DNA of 64,000 nucleotides from Flavobacterium sediminilitoris (lineage in GTDB: Bacteria > Bacteroidota > Bacteroidia > Flavobacteriales > Flavobacteriaceae): positions 558,001 through 622,000 of the forward strand of contig NZ_CP090145.1 of the NCBI RefSeq assembly GCF_023008245.1. Direction: 5' to 3'. The notes below the pieces were generated by a model, which worked only from the letters and a program-made list of their open reading frames with translations, had not been told where the DNA came from and did not search any database. How positions within the stretch are numbered: the first letter of the stretch is position 1; every line of letters begins with the position of its first letter. The translations under genes were made by a program, and so were the position numbers. Of the stretch, positions 24,936 through 34,278 are shown in pieces.

Positions 24936-26462
24936 ATGCCACTTCCATTAATAAATTCAATTGCGTCTTGGATTTTAAAGAAACGAATTCATCAAATGGA
25001 ATTGTTTTTAAAATATCCTCATGAAGTACAAGAAGAATTACTATATAGCTTATTAAAATCGGCAGAAAACACGATTATAGGTAAACAATATGATTTTGCA
25101 AGTATTAAAAATTATCAAACTTTCTCCGAAAGAATTCCTGTTTCAAGTTATGAAGACTTAGAGCCATTAATTGAACAAACCAGAAAAGGTACTCAGAATA
25201 TTTTTTGGAATAGCCCTATAAAATGGTTTGCAAAATCTAGTGGAACCACCAATGCTAAAAGCAAATTTATACCTGTAAGTACTGAAGCATTAGACCTTTG
25301 TCATTATAAAGCGAGTAAAGATTTACTATGTTTATATTTAAACAACAATGAAAATTCTCAGCTTTTTACCGGAAAAAGCCTTCGGTTAGGCGGCAGCAAA
25401 CAATTGTATGAAGATAACAATACTTTTTTTGGAGATTTATCTGCTATTTTAATTGACAATATGCCTATTTGGGCGGAATTTAGTTCAACACCTAGCAATA
25501 AAACGTCTTTGATGGGTGATTGGGAAACAAAATTACCTACAATTATTAACGAAACTATACAAGAAAACGTAACTAGTTTGGCTGGAGTTCCTAGTTGGTT
25601 AATGGTACTTCTTAATAAAACACTTGAAGAAACTGGAAAAAACAATATTTTAGATATTTGGCCAAATGCCGAGGTTTACTTTCATGGCGGAGTAAGTTTT
25701 GATCCTTATAGAGAACAGTATAAAAAATTATTCCCAAAAGACAATTTCCGCTATTATGAGATTTATAATGCATCTGAAGGATTCTTTGCTATACAAGATC
25801 AGAACAATTCAAATGAACTTTTATTAATGCTTGATTATGGTATTTTTTATGAATTTATACCTATGGATACTTTTGGCACTCTGAGCCAGAGAGTTATTCC
25901 ATTACATGAGGTAGAACTCAATAAAAATTATGCTTTAGTTATTACAACAAATTCAGGATTATGGAGATATCTAATAGGCGATACTATTCGTTTTACTTCA
26001 ATAGATCCATATAGAATTATTGTAAGCGGAAGAACAAAGCATCACATAAATGTTTTTGGAGAAGAGTTAATGGTTGAGAATACAGACAAAGCAATTGCTA
26101 AAACGTGTTGCGAACTTAACTGTGAGGTAATTGACTACACCGTTGCTCCTGTTTTTATGCAAGATAAAGAAAAAGGAGCACACGAATGGATTATTGAATT
26201 TAAAAATAAACCTGATGATATAGATGCTTTTTCAACTTTATTAGATACAAATTTACAACTCTTAAACTCTGACTATGAAGCTAAGCGTTATAATAATATG
26301 ACCTTAAATCCGTTAATTATTAATGTAGCCAGACCTAATTTATTTTACGACTGGCTAAAAGAGAATGATAAATTAGGTGGTCAACACAAAATACCTAGGC
26401 TTTCTAATGAAAGAAAGTATTTAGAAGAATTATTAAAGATACAAATCCCTCAACAATATTGA
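24936..26462 (+). CDS. GH3-family acyl-acid-amide synthetase-like protein
   Basis: 508 residues, full family length. It has the ANL-type adenylation pattern: WFAKSSGTTNAKSKFIPVS (P-loop-like, residue ~85), YNASEGFFAIQDQ (residue ~275) and LWRYLIGDTIRFTSIDPYRI (residue ~345). Plant GH3 enzymes couple auxin or jasmonate to amino acids; the bacterial homologues have no agreed substrate, so only the adenylating/ligase class can be stated. It is followed by a small lipoprotein whose start lies 2 bp after its stop codon, so the two are co-transcribed. Confidence 0.88.
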   Translation: MPLPLINSIASWILKKRIHQMELFLKYPHEVQEELLYSLLKSAENTIIGKQYDFASIKNYQTFSERIPVSSYEDLEPLIEQTRKGTQNIFWNSPIKWFAKSSGTTNAKSKFIPVSTEALDLCHYKASKDLLCLYLNNNENSQLFTGKSLRLGGSKQLYEDNNTFFGDLSAILIDNMPIWAEFSSTPSNKTSLMGDWETKLPTIINETIQENVTSLAGVPSWLMVLLNKTLEETGKNNILDIWPNAEVYFHGGVSFDPYREQYKKLFPKDNFRYYEIYNASEGFFAIQDQNNSNELLLMLDYGIFYEFIPMDTFGTLSQRVIPLHEVELNKNYALVITTNSGLWRYLIGDTIRFTSIDPYRIIVSGRTKHHINVFGEELMVENTDKAIAKTCCELNCEVIDYTVAPVFMQDKEKGAHEWIIEFKNKPDDIDAFSTLLDTNLQLLNSDYEAKRYNNMTLNPLIINVARPNLFYDWLKENDKLGGQHKIPRLSNERKYLEELLKIQIPQQY

Positions 26463-26464
26463 AA

Positions 26465-26677
26465 ATGAAAATAAAATCTAAATCTTTACTCATCATAGTC
26501 TTCTCTACTCTTTTTTTTACATCATGTGGGCCAAGAAGATATAAATGTGGACCATATAGAAGATGTAATGTAGATATAAATCTACAAAAAAAACACAGTG
26601 AAAATTTTGATTTATGTTTTAAAAACACTAAAGTAACTAAATCACTGAACAACAACACTATAAGCTTGATTATCTAA
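26465..26677 (+). CDS. small Cys-rich lipoprotein downstream of GH3 gene
   Basis: 70 residues from the ATG at 26465 (MKIKSKSLLIIVFSTLFFTSC). The lipobox FTSC ends a hydrophobic signal, and the mature protein begins CGPRRYKCGPYRRCNVD, a compact Arg/Tyr/Cys stretch. No known domain. It begins 2 bp after the GH3 stop codon, indicating translational coupling. Confidence 0.65.
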   Translation: MKIKSKSLLIIVFSTLFFTSCGPRRYKCGPYRRCNVDINLQKKHSENFDLCFKNTKVTKSLNNNTISLII

Positions 26678-26806
26678 AAAAAAGACTTTCATTTTCACAG
26701 CACTACTATATAACGAGTTTTTTTAACAATTAACCGATAATCCTTCTATATTTAAAATTTAAACCTTAATATTTGCACCCGCTAAGGATTAAATTAACCA
26801 AATAAT

Positions 26807-28372
26807 ATGAAAAAATTATTTTTTTGTGTACTAAGTATTCCTTTCATAGGATTATCACAAAATAACAATACCAACAATTCAACAAAAAATCAGGACGAAC
26901 TAAATCCAAACTCATTATTACATTTCACACTATCTGAAACTGGAATAAACTCAGAGTTATCTGAAATTGGAACTACTTTTTTTAAAGATAAGTTTTTAAT
27001 TATATCTAATAAAAAAAGAAGACATACAAAAACTACATTTAACAAATCTCTAAATGCCTACAATAATAATATCTATTGTACAGATGTAGACAAAGAATTG
27101 GATTTATCATATCCTCTTCAATTTTCTAAAGTATTAGACTCTGAAAACAATGAAGGAGCTATGACTTTTTCTAAAGATGAAAACACAATATACTATACTC
27201 AAACAGACGGAGAATCGAGCAATTTTAAACTTTACAAAGCTTCTTTAGATGTAGATATTCAAGGATACTGGAAAGATATCACCGAATTAAAGATTACAAC
27301 TGATGATTACTCTGTTGAAACTCCTTTTTTAAATCACTCTGACAACAAGTTATACTTTTCGTCTAATATGCCTGGTGGTTATGGTGGTTATGATATTTAT
27401 TCGGCTGATATTACTGAAAACGGAACCATCACTAACATAAAAAATCTTGGGAACAATGTAAATACAAGTAGTAACGAGAAATATCCTTTTATATCTTCTG
27501 ATAATAAATATATCTATTTTTCTTCTGAAGGACATAATGGATATAGTGGATATGATGTTTTCAGAAGTTCTATTACAAATAACAATTACACTAACACTGT
27601 AAATTTAGGTCCTAGTTTAAATACTAAAAAAGACGAGATTTCATTTATTTTAGCAGAACCAAATAAAGGATACATATCTATTAACAAAATTGACAATAGA
27701 GAAGATTTTGATGTTTATCGTTTTACAACTGAACAAAAAGAACAAGAACTAACTATTTCTGTTGTTGAAAATAATTTAAACACAAAACTACCAAATGTAG
27801 ATGTTTTAATTACAGACGAATTTGGAAATAAAATTACAGAAACAAAAACAAATGAGAATGGCGAGGTTACAATAAAATCAAGCCCTTTAACTCAATATAA
27901 AATTGTTTCTAACAAAGATGGTTACAACACTGAAACAACAACAATAACACCATCAATAAGCAATCCTAAAATAAATGAAGTTATTGCTTTAAAAGTTAAA
28001 GGATCTGAAATCAAGCCTATTGACAATAATCTTTCAATAGATAAAATTTTCTTTGATTTCGATAGAGCTACAATTAAGAAAGAGTCTCAAGTTACTTTAC
28101 TTAAAGTTGTTTCTTTATTAAATGAAAATCCAGATATGAAAATTTCAATTAATGCTCATACTGACAGTAAAGGACCTGAAAAATACAATCAAACTCTATC
28201 TGAAAAAAGAGCTAAATCTACTTATGATTTCCTTATTAACAAAGGAGCTGATAAATCACGATTAACATTTAAAGGGTTTGGAGAGTCTCAACTTTTAAAC
28301 AAATGTAATGTTTGTACTAAAGTGCAAGATCAAGAAAATAGACGAGTTGAATTTAAAATAAATATAAATTAA
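26807..28372 (+). CDS. OmpA-family outer membrane protein with PD40 repeats
   Basis: 521 residues. Order: signal peptide (MKKLFFCVLSIPFIGLSQ); WD40-like PD40 beta-propeller repeats over residues ~110-300 (YFSSNMPGGYGGYDIYSADI and YFSSEGHNGYSGYDVFRSSI); a carboxypeptidase-regulatory-like beta domain ~320-400; and an OmpA peptidoglycan-binding domain ~410-521 (FDFDRATIKKESQVTLL, NAHTDSKGPEKYNQTLSEKR, NRRVEFKI). The architecture is that of PorE/P60-type envelope proteins associated with type IX secretion in Bacteroidota. Whether this copy belongs to the T9SS trans-envelope complex is uncertain, since many paralogues exist. It converges with clpX across a shared terminator. Confidence 0.88.
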   Translation: MKKLFFCVLSIPFIGLSQNNNTNNSTKNQDELNPNSLLHFTLSETGINSELSEIGTTFFKDKFLIISNKKRRHTKTTFNKSLNAYNNNIYCTDVDKELDLSYPLQFSKVLDSENNEGAMTFSKDENTIYYTQTDGESSNFKLYKASLDVDIQGYWKDITELKITTDDYSVETPFLNHSDNKLYFSSNMPGGYGGYDIYSADITENGTITNIKNLGNNVNTSSNEKYPFISSDNKYIYFSSEGHNGYSGYDVFRSSITNNNYTNTVNLGPSLNTKKDEISFILAEPNKGYISINKIDNREDFDVYRFTTEQKEQELTISVVENNLNTKLPNVDVLITDEFGNKITETKTNENGEVTIKSSPLTQYKIVSNKDGYNTETTTITPSISNPKINEVIALKVKGSEIKPIDNNLSIDKIFFDFDRATIKKESQVTLLKVVSLLNENPDMKISINAHTDSKGPEKYNQTLSEKRAKSTYDFLINKGADKSRLTFKGFGESQLLNKCNVCTKVQDQENRRVEFKININ

Positions 28373-28424
28373 GGCAAACCATTTAAATATTTTATTTCAA
28401 GTTGTTCATAAGCTTTATGCTAAA

Positions 28425-28457
28425 AAAAATCCCGATAAATATTTTATCGGGATTTTT
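28425..28457. terminator. bidirectional terminator between ompA-like gene and clpX
   Basis: AAAAATCCCGATAAA-TAT-TTTATCGGGATTTTT, perfect stem between convergent genes. Confidence 0.85.
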
Positions 28458-28481
28458 TTATCTACGTTTTTTAGTCACAAT

Positions 28482-29714
28482 TTATGAAGCAGCTTTTAAT
28501 CGTCTTAATAAATTTTTATTTAAACTATTTTCTGCGAACTCTTTAGTAACATTTAATTCTTTTTCAGATGAACTTGGTAAATCAAACATCACATCTGTTA
28601 GAATAGCTTCACATAATGATCTTAAACCTCTAGCTCCTAATTTATACTCTAATGCTTTTTCAACAATAAACAAAAGTGCATCTTCTTCTATTGAAAAAAC
28701 AACACCGTCCATTTCAAAAAGCTTCTTGTATTGCTTAATTAAAGCGTTTTTAGGCTGAGTTAAAATAGATCTTAATGTTTCTGCATCTAAAGGATCCATG
28801 TGTGTTAAAACAGGTAATCTTCCTATAATCTCTGGAATTAGACCAAAGTCTTTTAAATCTTTAGGAATTACATATTGTAACAAGTTTTCCTTATCAATTG
28901 CATTAGTATCTTTTGATGAACTATATCCTACTGCTTGTCTATTTAAACGCTTCGAGATAATTCTATTAATTCCATCAAAAGCACCACCAGCAATAAATAA
29001 AATATTTTGAGTATTTACTTCAACAAATTTTTGGTCTGGATGTTTTCTTCCTCCTTTTGGCGGAACATTTACAACAGTTCCTTCTAAAAGTTTAAGCAAA
29101 GCTTGTTGCACTCCTTCTCCTGAAACATCTCTTGTAATTGATGGATTATCACTTTTACGGGCAATTTTATCTATTTCATCAATAAAAACAATTCCTCTTT
29201 CTGCTTTTGCCACATCATAATCAGCAGCTTGCAACAAACGAGTTAGAATGCTTTCAACATCTTCACCTACATAACCTGCTTCTGTTAATACTGTTGCATC
29301 AACAATGGCTAATGGTACGTTTAACATTTTTGCAATTGTTTTTGCAACTAATGTTTTTCCTGTACCTGTTTGACCTACCATTATAATATTACTTTTCTCA
29401 ATCTCAACCTCATCATCGAGTTGCTTTTGCATTAACCTTTTGTAGTGATTATATACAGCAACACTCATAACTCTTTTAGTTTGATCTTGCCCTATTATAT
29501 ATTCATCAAGAAATGCTTTAATTTCTTTTGGTTTTAGCAATACTAATTCTGATAAAAGATCACTTTTACCATTTTGTTTTAATTCTTCTAAAACAATTCC
29601 GTGTGCTTGTTCAATACATCTGTCGCAAATATGGGCATCTATCCCTGCTATTAACAAATTAGTTTCTGGCTTTTTCCTTCCACAAAATGAACATTCTAAT
29701 ACTTCTTTTGCCAT
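28482..29714 (-). CDS. clpX: ClpX, ATPase subunit of the ClpXP protease
   Basis: 410 residues. The N-terminal zinc-binding domain has Cys8, Cys11, Cys30 and Cys33 (CSFC...CDRC). An AAA+ module follows with Walker A GQTGTGKT (114-121), Walker [13 protein letters not shown] (~174-185), the ClpP-contact and pore-loop region, and the sensor-2 segment (LGARGLRS). It unfolds tagged substrates and feeds them to ClpP. It is the last gene of the tig-clpP-clpX set in the usual order. Confidence 0.97.
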   Translation of the reverse strand: MAKEVLECSFCGRKKPETNLLIAGIDAHICDRCIEQAHGIVLEELKQNGKSDLLSELVLLKPKEIKAFLDEYIIGQDQTKRVMSVAVYNHYKRLMQKQLDDEVEIEKSNIIMVGQTGTGKTLVAKTIAKMLNVPLAIVDATVLTEAGYVGEDVESILTRLLQAADYDVAKAERGIVFIDEIDKIARKSDNPSITRDVSGEGVQQALLKLLEGTVVNVPPKGGRKHPDQKFVEVNTQNILFIAGGAFDGINRIISKRLNRQAVGYSSSKDTNAIDKENLLQYVIPKDLKDFGLIPEIIGRLPVLTHMDPLDAETLRSILTQPKNALIKQYKKLFEMDGVVFSIEEDALLFIVEKALEYKLGARGLRSLCEAILTDVMFDLPSSSEKELNVTKEFAENSLNKNLLRRLKAAS

Positions 29715-29783
29715 TCTTATTAGTTAGCAGTAAACAGTTTATAGTACAATAAAAACATTAAGTACTACTACTGGATACTAAAT

Positions 29784-30443
29784 TTATTCTCTAATTAACA
29801 CTTCATCAATCATTCCATACTCTTTTGCTTCAGCAGCAATCATCCAATAATCTCTTTCACTATCTTTATATACTTTGTCATAAGATTGTTTTGAATGTTT
29901 CGCAATGATTTGATATAATTCTTCTTTTAACTTCAACATTTCTTTCAAATTGATCTCCATATCTGTTGCAACTCCTTGAGCTCCTCCTGATGGTTGGTGG
30001 ATCATTACTCTTGAATGTGGTAATGCTGATCTCTTACCTTCTGCACCAGCACATAATAGAACCGCTCCCATTGACGCTGCCATTCCTGTACAAATTGTTG
30101 CTACATCAGGTTTTACAAATTGCATTGTATCATAAATTCCTAATCCTGCATAAACACTTCCTCCTGGTGAATTAATATAAATACTAATATCTTTTGAAGC
30201 ATCAACACTTTCTAAAAACAATAATTGAGCTTGAATTATATTTGCCACATAATCATCTACTCCAGTTCCTAAAAATATAATTCTGTCCATCATTAAACGT
30301 GAAAACACATCCATAGACGCTACATTTAATTGACGTTCTTCAATAATATAAGGAGTCATACTGCTTACAATTTTATCATAATACAAGCTATTTACTCCAT
30401 GATGCTTTGTAGCATATTTTTTAAATTCTTTTCCGTAATTCAT
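29784..30443 (-). CDS. clpP: ClpP, proteolytic subunit of ClpXP/ClpAP
   Basis: 219 residues. Serine protease triad: Ser124 in TGMAASMGAVLL, His149 in SRVMIHQPSGG, and Asp198 in KDSERDYWM. The oxyanion-loop motif INSPGGSVYAGLGIYDTMQ precedes it. The N-terminal ~25 residues may be a propeptide. It forms the double-heptamer barrel with ClpX, encoded immediately downstream. Confidence 0.97.
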   Translation of the reverse strand: MNYGKEFKKYATKHHGVNSLYYDKIVSSMTPYIIEERQLNVASMDVFSRLMMDRIIFLGTGVDDYVANIIQAQLLFLESVDASKDISIYINSPGGSVYAGLGIYDTMQFVKPDVATICTGMAASMGAVLLCAGAEGKRSALPHSRVMIHQPSGGAQGVATDMEINLKEMLKLKEELYQIIAKHSKQSYDKVYKDSERDYWMIAAEAKEYGMIDEVLIRE

Positions 30444-30554
30444 TTCTTTTGAATAGTTTAAAAGTTTACTGTTTATAAAGTTTAAAGTTCTTAATTATTT
30501 TTCAATGATAAGAATTTTTAATAAAACTTTAAAGATTCTAAATTTATTTTAGAA

Positions 30555-30583
30555 CAAAAAAGCGCCAAAACTAGTTTGACGCT
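30555..30583 (-). terminator. terminator-like hairpin after tig
   Basis: On the minus strand AGCGTCAAACTAGTTTTGGC, GCT, then TTTTTT; a stem with one mismatch, between tig and clpP. It may partly terminate tig transcripts while clpP keeps a separate promoter. Confidence 0.6.
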
Positions 30584-30609
30584 CAAAGATAATTATTTTT
30601 TATGAGATA

Positions 30610-31935
30610 TTATTCTCCATACATTTCTTTGATAAACTCTTGATAGTTTACTTTTTTAGCTTTTACATTTATCTTCTCTTTAAATAGAGCAAGCATTTTT
30701 TCGCTCATAATTTGTTCTGATAAACGTTTTGTTTCTTCCTGATTAGAAAGTACACGTGCAACTATTCCTTCTACTTCTTCGTCAGTAGGATTTAATTGTC
30801 CGAATTGAGCCATTTGCTTCTTGATTAATTCAGAAGTGTGTGCTTTTAAATCTTCAAATTGAATTTGTAGATTATTATCTGCAATAATTTTATTTTCAAT
30901 TAACTGGTAACGTAATCCTTTTTCTGATTTAGCATATTCTTCTTCTGCTTGCTCAATAGACAATGGATTTTCACCTACAGTTTGTATCCATTTTTTCAAG
31001 AATTCAGAAGGTAAATCAAATTTAGTATTCTCAATTAACGACTCAATAACATCGTTTAAGAATTTTTGATCTGCTTGTTGTGCAAATTGAACTTCAGCAT
31101 CTTCTTTTATTTTTGCTTTTAATTCTTCAACAGAAGTCACAGTTCCTTCTCCAAATAATTTATCGAATAACTCTTGGTTTAATTCTGCTTTTTCTACTGA
31201 ATTAATTTCTTCAATAGTAAACGCAACTGTTACATCTAGTCCATGAACATCATCATGAGATACTTTTAAATAATCCATTAATTTATGATCATCATCAAAA
31301 AGTCCTTTAGTTGATAATTCAACAACATCGCCTACTTTTTTACCTACAAACTGTTTTACTACTTTTTTATCAGCAAAAACATCTAATGCAATATTTGTAG
31401 TATTATTAATTCCTTTTTCTTCGTTTGTAAATGTTCCTCTTAAAGTATGATCCTCTGCTACTTTGTCTTGAGAAATCATTTTACCATATTGCTTTTGAAT
31501 ACGCTCAACTTGTTCTTCTAACATTTTGTCATCTGCAACTATATCAAATTTTGATACTTTTGACTTTTCTGTTAAATCAACTGAGAATTCAGGTGCTAAT
31601 CCTAATTCGAATTCGAAAGTAAAATCTTCCTTATCCCAATTAAAGTCTTCCGTTACTTTTGGAAGTGGATTTCCTAATATATCTAACTTTTCTTCTACTA
31701 AATAATCATTTAATGAAGATTGTAATATTTTATTAACCTCATCTAAAAGAACCGCTTTACCATATTGTTTTTGAATTAAACTCATTGGTACAGCTCCTTT
31801 TCTAAATCCTGGAATATTAGCATTTTTTCTATAATCTGCTAATATCTTTTCTACTTTTTCTGCGTAATCTTCTTTAGTAACTGCAACTGTAACAACTGCA
31901 TTTAAAGCATCAACTTGCTCTCTTGTAATATTCAT
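30610..31935 (-). CDS. tig: trigger factor
   Basis: 441 residues. The ribosome-binding N-terminal domain carries the signature NIPGFRKGAVPMSLIQKQYG (residue ~40; GFRxGxxP in the canonical form). A divergent FKBP-type PPIase domain follows (residues ~150-240), then a long helical chaperone C-terminus (WIQTVGENPLSIEQAEEEYA). It chaperones nascent chains at the ribosome exit. The start ATG at 31935 is supported by a TAATTTTG -7 element at 31971-31978. Gene order tig-clpP-clpX is the common bacterial one. Confidence 0.93.
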   Translation of the reverse strand: MNITREQVDALNAVVTVAVTKEDYAEKVEKILADYRKNANIPGFRKGAVPMSLIQKQYGKAVLLDEVNKILQSSLNDYLVEEKLDILGNPLPKVTEDFNWDKEDFTFEFELGLAPEFSVDLTEKSKVSKFDIVADDKMLEEQVERIQKQYGKMISQDKVAEDHTLRGTFTNEEKGINNTTNIALDVFADKKVVKQFVGKKVGDVVELSTKGLFDDDHKLMDYLKVSHDDVHGLDVTVAFTIEEINSVEKAELNQELFDKLFGEGTVTSVEELKAKIKEDAEVQFAQQADQKFLNDVIESLIENTKFDLPSEFLKKWIQTVGENPLSIEQAEEEYAKSEKGLRYQLIENKIIADNNLQIQFEDLKAHTSELIKKQMAQFGQLNPTDEEVEGIVARVLSNQEETKRLSEQIMSEKMLALFKEKINVKAKKVNYQEFIKEMYGE

Positions 31936-31970
31936 TATGTTATTATTTAAATGTCATGAAATTTGGGTTG

Positions 31971-31978
31971 CAAAATTA
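31971..31978 (-). promoter_or_regulatory. TAATTTTG -7 element of tig
   Basis: TAnnTTTG match on the minus strand, 36 bp upstream of the tig ATG. Confidence 0.55.
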
Positions 31979-32035
31979 TATATTTTTTACAACCCAAACA
32001 AGTTTTTAATTAATTGAATTTCAATTATCTAAATT

Positions 32036-32380
32036 TTATTTTTTATCTATAAATATACTATTTAAGATTGATTGACCAATTGACAAGATAATACTGAATA
32101 AAAATGCACTCCAAAAACCAGCCACATGAAAACCATCTATGAAGTAATCTCCTATTAAAATTATACATGCATTTATGACCAATAAGAATAATCCCAGGGT
32201 AATAATAGTAACTGGAATAGTAAGTAGCACTAGTAATGGCTTTAGAAAAACGTTTAACAATCCTAAAACAATTGCCACTGCAATTGCTGTCTTATAATTT
32301 GTTACTTCTATTCCTGGTAAAAAATTTCCAATAATAACAACCAGTATTGTTGTTATCAAAAGTCGCACTATTAAATTCAT
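32036..32380 (-). CDS. phage-holin-superfamily-IV-type small membrane protein
   Basis: 114 residues with four hydrophobic segments covering almost the whole length. The family phrase is NYKTAIAVAIVLGLLNVFLK then PLLVLLTIPVTIITLGLFLL. Proteins of this YvlD-like/4-TMS holin-like class are widespread chromosomal genes and not evidence of a prophage. Function unknown. Confidence 0.82.
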   Translation of the reverse strand: MNLIVRLLITTILVVIIGNFLPGIEVTNYKTAIAVAIVLGLLNVFLKPLLVLLTIPVTIITLGLFLLVINACIILIGDYFIDGFHVAGFWSAFLFSIILSIGQSILNSIFIDKK

Positions 32381-32466
32381 TTTTTTATTTTAAAGATACA
32401 AAAAAAAGACATCTAAACGATGTCTCTTTTTATAAAATATTATATTATAAATTTTGTTTTTAAAAT

Positions 32467-32601
32467 TCACTCTATTATTCTAACATCTACTTTGTTTTTA
32501 CTCATAATAACCCCATTAAAAACCTCTATAACATTATGTTTCAAAGTCATCAATATATCATTAGGCAAGTGGCTTTTATAATCGACACTATCACTTACCA
32601 T
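32467..32601 (-). CDS. possible 44-residue ORF or gene remnant
   Basis: ATG at 32601, stop at 32467 (MVSDSVDYKSHLPNDILMTL, then KHNVIEVFNGVIMSKNKVDV, RIIE). It begins just downstream of the stop of the broken lipoprotein gene at 32617 and looks like the C-terminal part of a larger protein. It may belong to the same decayed immunity gene set. Only weakly supported. Confidence 0.3.
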   Translation of the reverse strand: MVSDSVDYKSHLPNDILMTLKHNVIEVFNGVIMSKNKVDVRIIE

Positions 32602-32616
32602 AGATATAGTTGCATA

Positions 32617-33180
32617 TTATTTTTTATTTCCTTGGATATCAGCATATACTCTATTCCTTAATAGTTTTGTTCCATTTCCATTTGATAAATTTATAGGAAA
32701 CTCAAAATGTTTTTCTTCATTAGGATATATATAGAAATTTGATATTCTATCTAACAAAACATAGTATTGTAATACTTTATTATATCCTAATTTTTCACTT
32801 TGTAACTCAATAAGACTAGTTTGATAAACTCTACAGTCCAAATCTAAATCATTATCTCTACTAAAATTCGGCAAATATTTTACTTTTTTACCACTAGAAT
32901 CAAATATTCTTATATCAATCTCTTTATACAAAATAGAAAGTCTATTATAAATTTCATTAAATGAAACTTGATTAATGTAATATTTTTTTATTACTATTAT
33001 TAACAACTTTAAATTTCACTACATTTATTGTGTCTTTCCTATATAAGTTATCAAAAGTATATAAATTATCATTTAATATCTTAATACAAGAGCTGAAAGA
33101 TAAAGACAGAAGTATTGTTTTTGCTATTATTGATAAAATGTTTACTACTAAAAAGTTTAAAAATTTCTTTAATAATAACG
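32617..33180 (-). pseudogene. frameshifted lipoprotein gene (relic island)
   Basis: The distal part is an open 129-codon stretch (YYINQVSFNEIYNRLSILYK to VYADIQGNKK). Upstream, in another frame, 33012-33180 reads LSFSSCIKILNDNLYTFDNL then YRKDTINVVKFKVVNNSNKK, a hydrophobic segment with a lipobox (FSSC) followed by a soluble stretch. The two frames join smoothly at NNSNKK/YYINQ near 32985, so one indel in a poly-A run split the gene. No ATG precedes the signal segment. It resembles the lipoprotein immunity genes of the Rhs array in build, not in sequence. Confidence 0.55.
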
Positions 33181-33285
33181 CTACTTTATTGTAGAAAAAT
33201 TAACTGTATCTTATAAAAACAATAAACCCGAACAATACTCAGGCTTTGTTTGGTTATTTCATCAATAGATAAAAAATTAGTAGAA

Positions 33286-33595
33286 TTAGCAATATAATTG
33301 TTTGAAAAACAACATAATACCTTTGTTGTTTTTTTTATATCTTGATTCCATTATTTTAAAAATTAAAACATTGGAAATTAGAAATATAAAAAGTATAAAA
33401 CTCATAATTAACAATAATAACGAATTGTCTTGAAAAATATATCCTCTAAAAACAATGTCGCAATTTTCCGAAATAAACACATTTCGCCATATTATAACAA
33501 TTTTGGCAATATAGATTGATCCAAAAAGGAATAATACGTAAACAAAATAATAAATTAAAGAATATTTTATTCTTTTAAACTGTTTAAATAATTTA
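33286..33595 (-). pseudogene. membrane protein gene without a start codon
   Basis: A frame open from about 33595 reads HRDYKLFKQFKRIKYSLIYY, FVYVLFLFGSIYIAKIVIIW, then FISENCDIVFRGYIFQDNSL and a second membrane segment (LLLLIMSFILFIFLISNVLI). Only a GTG at 33480 could start it, and that would cut off the first membrane segment. It looks like a two-TM immunity-type protein that has lost its start. The short version, 33286-33480, may or may not be expressed. Confidence 0.4.
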
Positions 33596-33601
33596 TAGTC
33601 C

Positions 33602-33893
33602 CTATGTTTCCTTAAATTTTATGTCGTATGATATTGAGCTCTTCGAACTTGAAATATAAAAGTAATTTATAGTCTTTCCTTTGGCATAGTTAAATTTTAA
33701 AGCATCACTACTTAATTTTATATCGCCAGACTTTAAAGTTTCTATTTTCCAAGTGGCGGTTCTACTTGTAATATCTATATCGCTATACACAAGTTTCAAT
33801 CCACTATATATCATCCGGTAATGTTTCAGATTTAGTGATACAATTTTTATTGGAAATTAATAATTTGATAATCAATAAAAAAATAGAAATAGG
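33602..33893 (-). pseudogene. frameshifted small lipoprotein-like gene
   Basis: 33602-33814 encodes MIYSGLKLVYSDIDITSRTA to SSISYDIKFKET. Upstream, in the +1 frame, 33820-33893 encodes PISIFLLIIKLLISNKNCIT then KSETLPDD, a hydrophobic leader with a Cys. The frames meet at PDDI/YSG near 33812, suggesting one indel. The palindrome at 33898-33927 lies directly upstream. Confidence 0.4.
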
Positions 33894-33897
33894 TATT

Positions 33898-34003
33898 AAA
33901 AAGTAACGCAATATTGCGTTACTTTTTGTATTATATAATAAAGCCTTAAAACGAAGAAAATGATAAAAAAGTCGACCTTGTGTATCAGAATTAGTGATAG
34001 CTT
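33898..34003 (+). repeat. Rhs inter-module repeat, copy C (inverted, 31 kb from copy B)
   Basis: Reverse complement matches copies A and B from the palindrome through TTTTTTATCATTTTCTTCGT to the GTATCAGAATTAGTGATAGC end. The palindrome (33898-33927) reads GTAACGCAAT/ATTGCGTTAC where the others read GGAACGCAAT/ATTGCGTTCC. Both arms changed, so base pairing is kept. Confidence 0.75.
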
Positions 34004-34009
34004 AATTTG

Positions 34010-34052
34010 CCCAAACTGTAAAACTAAAGACTTAATAAAGAATGGCTTTTTA
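34010..34052 (+). pseudogene. scrap of a zinc-finger transposase-like N-terminus
   Basis: Reads ICPNCKTKDLIKNGFL then a stop. CPxC-x-(S/T)KD-IKNG is the usual opening of IS1-type and related transposases. Only ~16 codons remain, so this is a hint, not an assignment. Confidence 0.3.
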
Positions 34053-34117
34053 TAAGGTAAAACTAGACGCTAACTATTCAAAAGTAGGAGTAACCAAACG
34101 ATGTTAATGCTTATGAT

Positions 34118-34230
34118 GAAACCTTATCTTACGATAAAAATGAAATTTAACGAAAGATAAAAAACAAAGAATATAACGGCTATTGTCTATAACCATTTGA
34201 ATTTGCCTGTTAAAATAGTTGTAAGTACTC
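34118..34230 (+). pseudogene. Rhs YD-repeat/core scrap
   Basis: With small indels the plus strand reads YDKNGNLTKDKNKGI then TAIVYNHLNLPVKIVVS, matching YDANGNMTKDDNKGITNIIY and NHLNLPVKIQ of the full-length Rhs protein. It stops exactly at KIVV, the point where the orphan core fragments of the main locus begin (KIVVGTNTITY). A relic of another Rhs locus or of a transferred segment. Confidence 0.6.
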
Positions 34231-34278
34231 TAATTAAAGCTATTCATTCTTTTGAAGACATTTCCTATTCTTCAATGA

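Noticed and set aside
28402..28758. 118-codon plus-strand frame opposite clpX
   Set aside because: Antisense shadow of clpX that begins inside the bidirectional terminator; clpX is certain.
32036..32380. Prophage evidence from the holin-like gene
   Set aside because: This small four-helix family is a common chromosomal gene, and no phage structural or integrase genes are nearby.
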